From Legionellaceae bacterium UBA2794 (GTDB lineage: Bacteria; Pseudomonadota; Gammaproteobacteria; Legionellales; Legionellaceae), in the NCBI GenBank assembly GCA_002352055.1, contig DEHS01000029.1:75230-80786 (forward strand): a DNA stretch of 5,557 nucleotides, given 5' to 3'. Position numbers and translations under genes: made by a program. Numbering within the stretch: the first letter of the stretch is position 1; every line of letters begins with the position of its first letter. The notes under the pieces were generated by a model, which ran no database searches, was not told the DNA's origin, and saw only the letters and a program-made list of their open reading frames with translations. This document shows, in pieces, positions 1-4,839 of the stretch.

Positions 1-177
1 TGTCAGGAAATGACGGATGCTGGGGCTGACTGGCAGGTTCATATGTATGGCCATGTGCAACATGGCTTTGCGAATCCACAAGCCCATGAAGTAAATATGG
101 GCATCGTTTACAATGAGGTTGCCGCGCATCGCTCCTGGATTGCCATGACGAATTTTCTGGCAGAAATATTTCGCTAA
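1..177 (+). CDS. Dienelactone hydrolase family protein, C-terminal fragment
   Basis: An open frame enters from the left edge and ends at TAA 175-177, giving the last 58 residues. The segment includes 'GADWQVHMYG', then 'QHGFANPQAH', then 'YNEVAAHRSW' and 'FLAEIF'. This is the usual C-terminal pattern of the dienelactone hydrolase (DLH) family of alpha/beta hydrolases. In that family the His of an H-[AG]-F motif completes a Cys-Asp-His (or Ser-Asp-His) triad, and the His of 'HGF' (residue 21-22 of the fragment) fits that role. The nucleophile and acid residue would lie to the left of the window and cannot be checked. These proteins are cytoplasmic hydrolases of lactones or esters, and the substrate cannot be predicted from this end. 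The gene converges on selO across 49 bases in which I see no clear terminator hairpin. Confidence 0.85.
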   Translation, partial: CQEMTDAGADWQVHMYGHVQHGFANPQAHEVNMGIVYNEVAAHRSWIAMTNFLAEIFR

Positions 178-226
178 GGAAGTATCTAAGAAGGTCAGTT
201 GCGGCAAATTTAGGGCGTGTCTTAAT

Positions 227-1702
227 TCAGGTACCACAAAATGTTTGTCTGATACGCTCATGTTCCTCAGGAAGTCTTTGTAAGTCCTCTGTATCGTCAA
301 TTTGGGTGAACGGAGATTGAAACACATTAAGTAATCGGTCCATAAGTGACGTATCTTTTGCATTCAAGTAATTTTTTATTGCCTGGTCAACAAGATGATT
401 CCGGGGTATGTAAGTAGGGTTTACCAAATGCATTGCAGCTTTTATGTGGTTTAGTTCGGTTTGCGAGTTTTGCATAGCAATTAATTTTCGCCAATCTGCA
501 TACCATTGCTGGCTATCTGCGGAGTGATTAAATAATGAGAACCAGGATTGTTTCGCTTTTTCGCAAGTCAAAGAGTCACCAAGTAAACGGAACGTATGGG
601 TAAAATCAGGGTGATGGTGTTGCAGTAAGCCAAAAAAACGATTAATAATTTTCTTGGATAATTCATCAATGACCTGCAAACCAAGTTTCGTTCTTATTTT
701 ATTTGACCAAAACTGATTAAAAGCAGTGCCAAAATAATCAAGCGCATTTTGGAATTCATCATGAATTAATGGATCATTGGATATTAGTAATAGGGTTTCT
801 TTAAACTGATGCAAATTCCAATAAGCTACAGGAACCTGATTACTGTATGCATATCGGCCCTGCCAGTCTATGGAACTATAGACCTGAGTTTCATAATACT
901 CGTCCATGAAAGCACAGGGTCCGTAATCAATCGTTTCACCAGAAATCGTCATATTATCAGTATTCATCACCCCATGTATAAAACCTACGTTCATCCACTC
1001 TGCTATTAGCTGGGCTTGTTTGTCGATAACTGCTTTAAATAATTCTAAATAAGGTTCCTGTTTTATGAGAAGTTCGGGATAATGGCGCTTGAGAGTATAA
1101 TCAGCCAGCATCTTTACCGCATTATCATTGGGTAATTGGGCTGCGTATTGGAACGTGCCGATACGAATGTAGCTTGATGCAACCCGGGTCAAAACACCAA
1201 GAGCTACGGGGCCTTCCTGGCGCATAATTGTCTCATTACTACCTATAACTGCCAAACTTTGTGTCGTAGGTATTCCCAGACCTTGCATAGCAGCACTTAA
1301 TAAATATTCTCTAAGTACAGCAGATAAGGGTGCGCGCCCATCGCCCATTCTTGAGTAACGTGTACGCCCTGACCCTTTTAACTGAATGTCCCATACATGA
1401 CCCTCTTTATCCGTTTTTTCGCCTAGTAACACAGCGCGACCGTCGCCTAATAATGGCACATAGTGACCAAATTGATGACCCGCATAGGCTTGGGCAATAG
1501 GCTCAATTTGCGAGGGTACTTCGTTACCAGCTAATAATTTAATTATATTATCCTGTTCAGTGATACCCGGATTTATCCCTAAAGATAAAGCAAGATGCTC
1601 GTTAAATTTTACTAAATACGGATTGGATATAGGGATAGGATGAATTTTTTGGTAAAACTCGGTGGGCAGACTGATGTATGAAGTAGTGTTTAATAAAGAC
1701 AA
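227..1702 (-). CDS. selO: SelO/YdiU protein adenylyltransferase (pseudokinase AMPylase)
   Basis: This is a full-length 491-residue SelO-family protein, close to the roughly 480 residues of E. coli YdiU/SelO. Known SelO proteins have a kinase fold that binds ATP in a flipped orientation and transfers AMP to Ser/Thr/Tyr of target proteins, with a role in redox homeostasis. Visible landmarks are 'AGHQFG' (74-79), 'GDGRA' (86-90), 'QLKGSGRTRYSR' (107-118, Lys109 as the nucleotide-binding Lys), 'LREYL' (Glu132), 'HGVMNTDN' (243-250, catalytic-loop Asn/Asp) and the DFG-like 'DYGPC' (259-263). Cys489 is third from the C-terminus, the position held by Cys in E. coli and selenocysteine in animal SelO. 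The start codon is TTG. It gives an N-terminus that lines up with E. coli ('LPTEFYQKIHPIPISN' matches 'LPETYTALSPTPLNN'), and no in-frame ATG is nearby. The ribosome site is weak (GGA about 7 bases upstream). It is probably a single-gene transcript. Confidence 0.96.
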   Translation of the reverse strand: MSLLNTTSYISLPTEFYQKIHPIPISNPYLVKFNEHLALSLGINPGITEQDNIIKLLAGNEVPSQIEPIAQAYAGHQFGHYVPLLGDGRAVLLGEKTDKEGHVWDIQLKGSGRTRYSRMGDGRAPLSAVLREYLLSAAMQGLGIPTTQSLAVIGSNETIMRQEGPVALGVLTRVASSYIRIGTFQYAAQLPNDNAVKMLADYTLKRHYPELLIKQEPYLELFKAVIDKQAQLIAEWMNVGFIHGVMNTDNMTISGETIDYGPCAFMDEYYETQVYSSIDWQGRYAYSNQVPVAYWNLHQFKETLLLISNDPLIHDEFQNALDYFGTAFNQFWSNKIRTKLGLQVIDELSKKIINRFFGLLQHHHPDFTHTFRLLGDSLTCEKAKQSWFSLFNHSADSQQWYADWRKLIAMQNSQTELNHIKAAMHLVNPTYIPRNHLVDQAIKNYLNAKDTSLMDRLLNVFQSPFTQIDDTEDLQRLPEEHERIRQTFCGT

Positions 1703-1725
1703 GGTAATTCCAGTAATAAAATTAT

Positions 1726-1754
1726 ATTTTAATAGGATGGCTGCTGTTCTTCAA
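1726..1754 (-). promoter_or_regulatory. Predicted sigma70-type promoter for selO
   Basis: Read on the minus strand, TTGAAG (1754-1749, 4 of 6 consensus) is followed by a 17-base spacer and TAAAAT (1731-1726, 5 of 6). The expected transcript start is near 1719, leaving a leader of about 17-20 bases before the TTG start of selO. A second -10-like TATAAT lies at 1726-1721 but its spacing from the -35 is too long. The promoter lies after the end of the upstream NTPase gene, so selO is probably transcribed independently of the pan genes. The call rests on motif match and position only. Confidence 0.5.
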
Positions 1755-1766
1755 TCCATCCCTATT
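1731..1766. repeat. Inverted repeat between the NTPase gene and selO (possible weak terminator or operator)
   Basis: AATAGGATGG (1731-1740) and CCATCCCTATT (1756-1766) are complementary over 10 base pairs with one bulged C, separated by a 15-base loop. On the plus strand the hairpin is followed by T residues (to 1769), the form of a rho-independent terminator, but no plus-strand gene needs terminating here. On the minus strand, where the NTPase gene ends at 1805, no immediate T-run follows, so it would be a poor terminator for the pan cluster. The repeat coincides with the -35 to -10 interval of the predicted selO promoter, so an operator role is an alternative. The function is unresolved. 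Confidence 0.4.
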
Positions 1767-1804
1767 TTTAAAGTATAGACTGGAGGAGCATCTGATAAGT
1801 GTCT

Positions 1805-2332
1805 CTAATCAAGATAAGTGAGAATAATGTCAATTCGTTGCGACACGCTGAGCGCTGGAATTTCAATGATTTCATATCCTGCATCTTGATACGCCTTAAA
1901 AATGAGTTTTCCAATTTTCAAAGCAGTGGTGTTGTCTTCAATCCGAACTGTATCGGGAACAACAGGGAGTTGGTGACAGAAAAAAATCCGCTTATAACGA
2001 ACATGATGACAGATTTTGCTAGCGGTGCGAGCGTCCAGATTATAATAATTAAAATAGCCCAAACTGTCACTGGTTCCTCTATCAAAGAAAATTAACTCAT
2101 CTGTATCAAGTTGACGCTCCCTTTTTAGAGCAGCAGCTAATATCCCCCGCTGTAACTTAGGCGTATTACGATAAATTTCATCCAGGGATGGATTCGAAAC
2201 CAACAGGCCTTCAATATATGGTCTGGCAATTTCAGGAGCTATTTTAAACCCCATCGTTGCCAATTGCGTTATCAAAGTACTTTTACCAGATGATGGTGCC
2301 CCGGTTATGATATGCCAATTACTTAGTTTCAT
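1805..2332 (-). CDS. AAA_28-type P-loop NTPase, possible small-molecule kinase
   Basis: This 175-residue cytoplasmic protein has a clear Walker A motif, 'GAPSSGKST' (11-19). It is followed by 'APEIARPYIE' (32-41), a Walker B-like 'IFFDRGTSD' (81-89, Asp84-Arg85-Gly86), the late 'PDTVRIED' (126-133) and the C-terminal 'YEIIEIPALSVSQRI'. This order matches the AAA_28 family of single-domain P-loop proteins, which includes the nicotinamide riboside kinase domain of NadR. The family tie points to NTP-dependent phosphorylation of a small molecule, but the substrate is not known. The ATG overlaps the panC stop by four bases (ATGA) and has no Shine-Dalgarno of its own. Translation therefore probably depends on ribosomes finishing panC, which suggests a role connected to pantothenate/CoA or cofactor metabolism. 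That link is inference from position. Confidence 0.88.
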   Translation of the reverse strand: MKLSNWHIITGAPSSGKSTLITQLATMGFKIAPEIARPYIEGLLVSNPSLDEIYRNTPKLQRGILAAALKRERQLDTDELIFFDRGTSDSLGYFNYYNLDARTASKICHHVRYKRIFFCHQLPVVPDTVRIEDNTTALKIGKLIFKAYQDAGYEIIEIPALSVSQRIDIILTYLD

Positions 2333-3090
2333 TGTAGGAGGTAATTATCAATGAGGCGAATATCACCAATGAGAACTGCTGCAAATCTTCGGTTTTGGTA
2401 TTCTTCGATGTATTCCACCTTAATTCCCTGGTGATTTAACTCTGTTATTATCATGGCACAGGGTTTATCCTGATGGAATATCTTGGCGAATTCTTCTGCA
2501 CGTTTTCGTTGTTCCGCATTTAATCGATTGTTCCGGGAGCTATATGCAAGTCCACTGTTCTCTCGTATTGTTGGACAAGATTTAATTTCGATGTTGAGAA
2601 AAAAAGCTTTGGCCATATTCTGAATCAAGAGATATTGCTGGTAATCTTTTTCTCCAAAATAGGCACGAGTGGGTTGGGTAAGATTTAATAATTTTAATAC
2701 CACGGTCAATACGCCGTTAAAATGACCAGGACGGTGTGCTCCTTCCATAATCTGACACAAATTATCTTCTTGGACTTTAAAGTTAAATTTATCCGGGTAC
2801 ATTTCATTTTCGGTAGGTAAGAGGCAATAACTAATTCCTGCGTCAGCCATTATTCGTAAATCATTTTCCAATGTGCGCGGGTAGTGAGTAAAGTCATCTT
2901 TGCGGTTAAATTGAGTGGGGTTAACAAATAAACTGGAAATAGTATGATCATTTTCAACAACGCTTTGTTGAAACAAAGAGGCGTGTCCCGCATGTAAATT
3001 ACCCATAGTAGGAACGAATCCCAGTTCCATTTCATTGGGTAGTGTCTTTCTGAACTGAATCCATTCATCTAAATTATGGAAAATGTGCAT
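2329..3090 (-). CDS. panC: Pantoate--beta-alanine ligase (pantothenate synthetase)
   Basis: PanC condenses D-pantoate with beta-alanine, using ATP via a pantoyl-adenylate, to form pantothenate in the cytoplasm. Motifs appear in the family order: 'PTMGNLHAGH' (27-36, the HIGH-like ATP site), 'NPTQF' (57-61), 'GAHRPGHFNGV' (117-127), 'GEKDYQQ' (146-152) and 'RENSGLAYSSRNNRL' (176-190, the KMSKS-like segment). 'GDIRLIDN' (242-249) is the usual family ending. At 253 residues it is about 30 shorter than the typical 280. The shortfall is in the C-terminal domain between residue 190 and the last strand, while all catalytic motifs remain. The ATG at 3090 has AGGAG six bases upstream (minus strand, 3100-3096), and this site runs into the panB stop codon. 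The gap from panB is eight bases, so panB and panC form an operon. Confidence 0.97.
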   Translation of the reverse strand: MHIFHNLDEWIQFRKTLPNEMELGFVPTMGNLHAGHASLFQQSVVENDHTISSLFVNPTQFNRKDDFTHYPRTLENDLRIMADAGISYCLLPTENEMYPDKFNFKVQEDNLCQIMEGAHRPGHFNGVLTVVLKLLNLTQPTRAYFGEKDYQQYLLIQNMAKAFFLNIEIKSCPTIRENSGLAYSSRNNRLNAEQRKRAEEFAKIFHQDKPCAMIITELNHQGIKVEYIEEYQNRRFAAVLIGDIRLIDNYLLQ

Positions 3091-3098
3091 AAAAGCTC

Positions 3099-3887
3099 CT
3101 AAAAGGCGTGTTCCACTGCAGGAAAATGAACTTCCTGCACCTGGAGGACATACATATTCAAGGCATTGAGGAATAATTCTTTTCCCTGTGCATATTGTTT
3201 AACAAATTTGGGATTAAACGAGGGAGAAAGGCCTAGGACATCATGCCAGACAAGTACTTGTCCATCAGTTTGAGAACCTGCACCAATTCCGATTGTGGGT
3301 AGTGCTGTTGATTGGGTAATCATTTCTGCAACAAGAGGAGGTACACATTCTATGACCAGGCTAAAACAGCCGGCTTTTTCTAATTGTTTCGCATTATTTA
3401 CCAGGCGCTCTGCCTGTTCCTGTGTTTTGCCCTGAACTTTATGCCCACCCAGTTGATGAACAGATTGGGGAGTTAATCCGATATGCCCCATAACCGGAAC
3501 CCCAGCCGCTACTAAAAATTCAATGGTTTCGAGAGTATCTTTATCGGCTCCCTCAATTTTTACCCCATGAGCACCTGCCTGTAGCAGTTGTCTTGCATGG
3601 TCAACGGTATGGGCGCGAGACATTTTATGACTCAAAAAGGGAAGATCAGAAATTAAAAACTGCTTATTTAAACCTCTGGCTACTGCTTGAGTATGCAATA
3701 CCATCATTTCAATGGTTGCCATAATAGTGGTGTTGTAACCATGTACGGCCATAGCGACGGAGTCGCCCACGAGTACACAATCAATATCTGATTCAGCAAT
3801 AATGCATGCAGAGGGATAATCGTAACAGGTCAGCATGGAAATTTTGTTACGTTTTTGTTTCATTAGTTTAAAATCATGAATTTTCAT
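3099..3887 (-). CDS. panB: 3-methyl-2-oxobutanoate hydroxymethyltransferase (ketopantoate hydroxymethyltransferase)
   Basis: PanB transfers a hydroxymethyl group from 5,10-methylene-THF to alpha-ketoisovalerate, giving ketopantoate, the first committed step of pantothenate synthesis. The protein is 262 residues from the chosen start (E. coli 264). Visible motifs are 'TCYDYPSA' (20-27), 'VGDS' with metal ligand Asp42, 'SDLPF' with Asp81, 'GVKIEGA' with Lys110 and Glu112, 'HIGLTPQ' (135-141), catalytic-base Glu180 in 'VIECVP', and 'GIGAG' (200-204). These match the known E. coli active-site set Asp45, Asp84, Lys112, Glu114 and Glu181. The open frame extends 25 codons further to a TTG at 3962. 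I chose ATG 3887 because it has AAGGAG six bases upstream (3899-3894), restores the family length, and the extension does not resemble PanB. The Shine-Dalgarno is inside a hairpin and the start overlaps the stop of a small leader frame. Confidence 0.97.
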   Translation of the reverse strand: MKIHDFKLMKQKRNKISMLTCYDYPSACIIAESDIDCVLVGDSVAMAVHGYNTTIMATIEMMVLHTQAVARGLNKQFLISDLPFLSHKMSRAHTVDHARQLLQAGAHGVKIEGADKDTLETIEFLVAAGVPVMGHIGLTPQSVHQLGGHKVQGKTQEQAERLVNNAKQLEKAGCFSLVIECVPPLVAEMITQSTALPTIGIGAGSQTDGQVLVWHDVLGLSPSFNPKFVKQYAQGKELFLNALNMYVLQVQEVHFPAVEHAF

Positions 3888-3955
3888 ATTTTTCTCCTTG
3901 CTTGAGGAGAAAAGGAAATAAACGTAACTGCATGTGGAACAGGTACTTGTCGCAT
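3884..3955 (-). CDS. Putative panB leader peptide (23 codons)
   Basis: A small frame runs from ATG 3955-3953 to TGA 3886-3884, and that TGA overlaps the panB ATG in an ATGA arrangement. It has a strong GGAGG ribosome site (3969-3965) nine bases upstream. This is better placed than for the TTG of the longer panB frame, which would have only two bases of spacing. The peptide begins MRQVPVPHAV, has three Val and three Pro among 23 residues, and ends with the basic run QARRKI. Val is loosely suggestive because PanB uses the valine precursor alpha-ketoisovalerate, but three codons are weak evidence for attenuation. A ribosome reading this frame would unwind the hairpin covering the panB ribosome site and stop at the panB start. 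No known family is recognised, and it could be a fortuitous frame. Confidence 0.45.
   Translation of the reverse strand: MRQVPVPHAVTFISFSPQARRKI
3890..3913 (-). promoter_or_regulatory. Hairpin sequestering the panB Shine-Dalgarno
   Basis: In the panB transcript, TTTTCTCCT (3913-3905) and AGGAGAAAA (3898-3890) are perfectly complementary over nine base pairs with a six-base loop, CAAGCA. The second arm contains nearly all of the panB ribosome site AAGGAG (3899-3894), and the panB ATG begins two bases after the stem. No T-run follows, so it is not a rho-independent terminator. The visible design is a translational block that an upstream ribosome, heat or a bound factor could open. Which of these acts, if any, cannot be told from sequence. 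Confidence 0.5.
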
Positions 3956-3964
3956 GGATCAAGT

Positions 3965-3969
3965 CCTCC
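3965..3969 (-). promoter_or_regulatory. Strong Shine-Dalgarno for the panB leader frame
   Basis: GGAGG on the minus strand lies nine bases before ATG 3955 of the leader frame and only two bases before the TTG at 3962. It supports initiation at the leader ATG and argues against the 287-residue version of PanB. Its GAGGA core can also pair with the UCCUC of the leader, giving a shorter alternative to the panB-site hairpin. Confidence 0.5.
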
Positions 3970-4022
3970 CTAAATTGATTTAAAATAAGTCACTGCCATT
4001 AAGGTCAGCGCTACGTTTAATT

Positions 4023-4051
4023 ATGATATAGCCAAACAGAATGAAGTTGAA
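4023..4051 (-). promoter_or_regulatory. Candidate promoter for the panB-panC-NTPase operon
   Basis: On the minus strand, TTCAAC (4051-4046, 3 of 6) is followed by a 17-base spacer and TATCAT (4028-4023, 5 of 6). Transcription would begin near 4016 and give about 130 bases of leader before panB, enough to carry the leader frame and hairpin. The -35 is poor. TTGATA (4130-4125 region) with an imperfect AATCAT -10 is an upstream alternative, so the true start is uncertain. Confidence 0.3.
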
Positions 4052-4124
4052 TACGTTATCTGGAAAATTTCGTAAAATCCGCTATCAATTCGTTATGGGA
4101 CAAATGATTTACCAGTAAAAGTAG

Positions 4125-4153
4125 TTATCAATCCACTAAATCTGGGTTATTAT
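4125..4153 (+). promoter_or_regulatory. Predicted promoter for the hydrolase-zapE operon
   Basis: TTATCA (4125-4130, 4 of 6 to TTGACA), a 17-base spacer, then TATTAT (4148-4153, 5 of 6 to TATAAT). The expected transcript start is near 4160, about 20 bases before ATG 4180. The TTG at 4153 lies in the last base of the -10 and would be upstream of the transcript, so this promoter favours the ATG start. Evidence is motif match plus consistent geometry. Confidence 0.45.
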
Positions 4154-4179
4154 TGAATGATTTTTCAGTTCAGGTTTTT

Positions 4180-4839
4180 ATGATTTTCGCGGACAAATTA
4201 AATTCTTCGGGCGATCATCCTCTTCTTTTATCAGGATTAGCCGGTCAATTGGAAGCGGTGTTATCCGTGCCGGAACATATTAATCCATCCTATGTCGGAA
4301 TTATTGGCCATCCTCATTCGCTACAAGGTGGCACGATGAATAATAAAGTCGTAACCACTATGGCACGGGCCTTCAAAGAACTGGGGATACCTTCATTACG
4401 GTTTAACTTTAGGGGCGTGGGGCAATCCTCCGGTTCTTATGATGAGGGAATTGGTGAGAGTGAGGACATGCTTGCTTTGACTAAAATGTGGCAGCAGGAG
4501 CAAACAGGGTTACATTTTATTTTCGCCGGTTTTTCTTTTGGTTCTTATGTAGCCTATCGTTGCGCGTCTCAAAACCCTCATTCTTTGTTAATAACAATAG
4601 CGCCACCCGTACATCATTATAATTACCGTGAATTCACACCATCTCCTTCCCCATGGGTGATTATACAAGGGAATGATGATGAAGTGGTGCCTTTTGAAAT
4701 TGTCGCAGATTTTGCCAGCCAATCGTCGCCCAGTTTACCCTTGATTGAGTTTGATACGGGACATTTTTTTCACGGAAAACTGATCGAGTTAAAATCACAG
4801 TTGATTGATATTATTCGCGAGCAGGTATCATTATCATGA
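4180..4839 (+). CDS. Alpha/beta hydrolase, COG2945-like
   Basis: This 219-residue protein has a complete single-domain alpha/beta-hydrolase layout. 'GHPHSLQGGTM' (43-53) supplies the oxyanion-hole loop, 'RFNFRGVGQSSGSYD' (74-88) is typical of the COG2945/YsgA-like hydrolases, and 'GFSFGS' (117-122) is the nucleophile elbow with Ser119. 'QGNDDEVVP' (163-171) supplies the acid, probably Asp167, and 'TGHFFHG' (193-199) supplies the catalytic His195. The triad therefore looks intact. There is no signal peptide or membrane segment, so it is probably cytoplasmic, and the ester or thioester substrate is unknown. The frame extends nine codons to TTG 4153, but ATG 4180 is preferred because it has a short AGG site five bases upstream and lies downstream of the predicted promoter. 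Its TGA overlaps the zapE ATG (ATGA), so the two are probably translationally coupled. Confidence 0.9.
   Translation: MIFADKLNSSGDHPLLLSGLAGQLEAVLSVPEHINPSYVGIIGHPHSLQGGTMNNKVVTTMARAFKELGIPSLRFNFRGVGQSSGSYDEGIGESEDMLALTKMWQQEQTGLHFIFAGFSFGSYVAYRCASQNPHSLLITIAPPVHHYNYREFTPSPSPWVIIQGNDDEVVPFEIVADFASQSSPSLPLIEFDTGHFFHGKLIELKSQLIDIIREQVSLS

Larger units (their letters stand above)
3956..4179. other. Divergent intergenic region between the pan operon and the hydrolase-zapE pair
   Basis: These 224 AT-rich bases separate the minus-strand panB leader from the plus-strand hydrolase start. They hold the leader Shine-Dalgarno (3965-3969), a candidate minus-strand promoter (4023-4051) and a candidate plus-strand promoter (4125-4153). 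I see no tRNA, terminator hairpin, tandem repeat or recognisable riboswitch. Any factor binding in the middle could affect both operons, but no clear operator palindrome is visible. Confidence 0.6.

Noticed and set aside
178..226. Possible bidirectional terminator between the convergent dienelactone hydrolase and selO genes.
   Set aside because: I could find no stem longer than a few base pairs and no T-run, so no terminator is called.
809..1009. 66-codon plus-strand frame inside selO.
   Set aside because: It is antisense to strongly conserved SelO motifs and has no recognisable protein features, so it is a shadow frame.
1799..2095. 98-codon plus-strand frame opposite the P-loop NTPase gene.
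   Set aside because: It is the complement of a well-supported gene with Walker motifs and its own translation has no family features.
2337..2434. Plus-strand 27-codon frame starting at 2351 with a near-perfect AGGAGGT site eight bases upstream, antisense to the panC 3' end.
   Set aside because: The apparent ribosome site is the complement of the panC codons for Tyr-Leu-Leu and the frame lies wholly inside panC. The encoded peptide resembles nothing I recognise and I see no promoter for it, so coincidence is most likely.
2850..3068. 72-codon minus-strand frame inside panC in another reading frame.
   Set aside because: It overlaps the essential PanC N-terminal motifs and its composition is not protein-like; it is a shadow frame.
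4153..4179. TTG start nine codons upstream of the hydrolase ATG.
   Set aside because: It coincides with the predicted -10 element, lacks a good ribosome site, and adds residues not needed for the fold.
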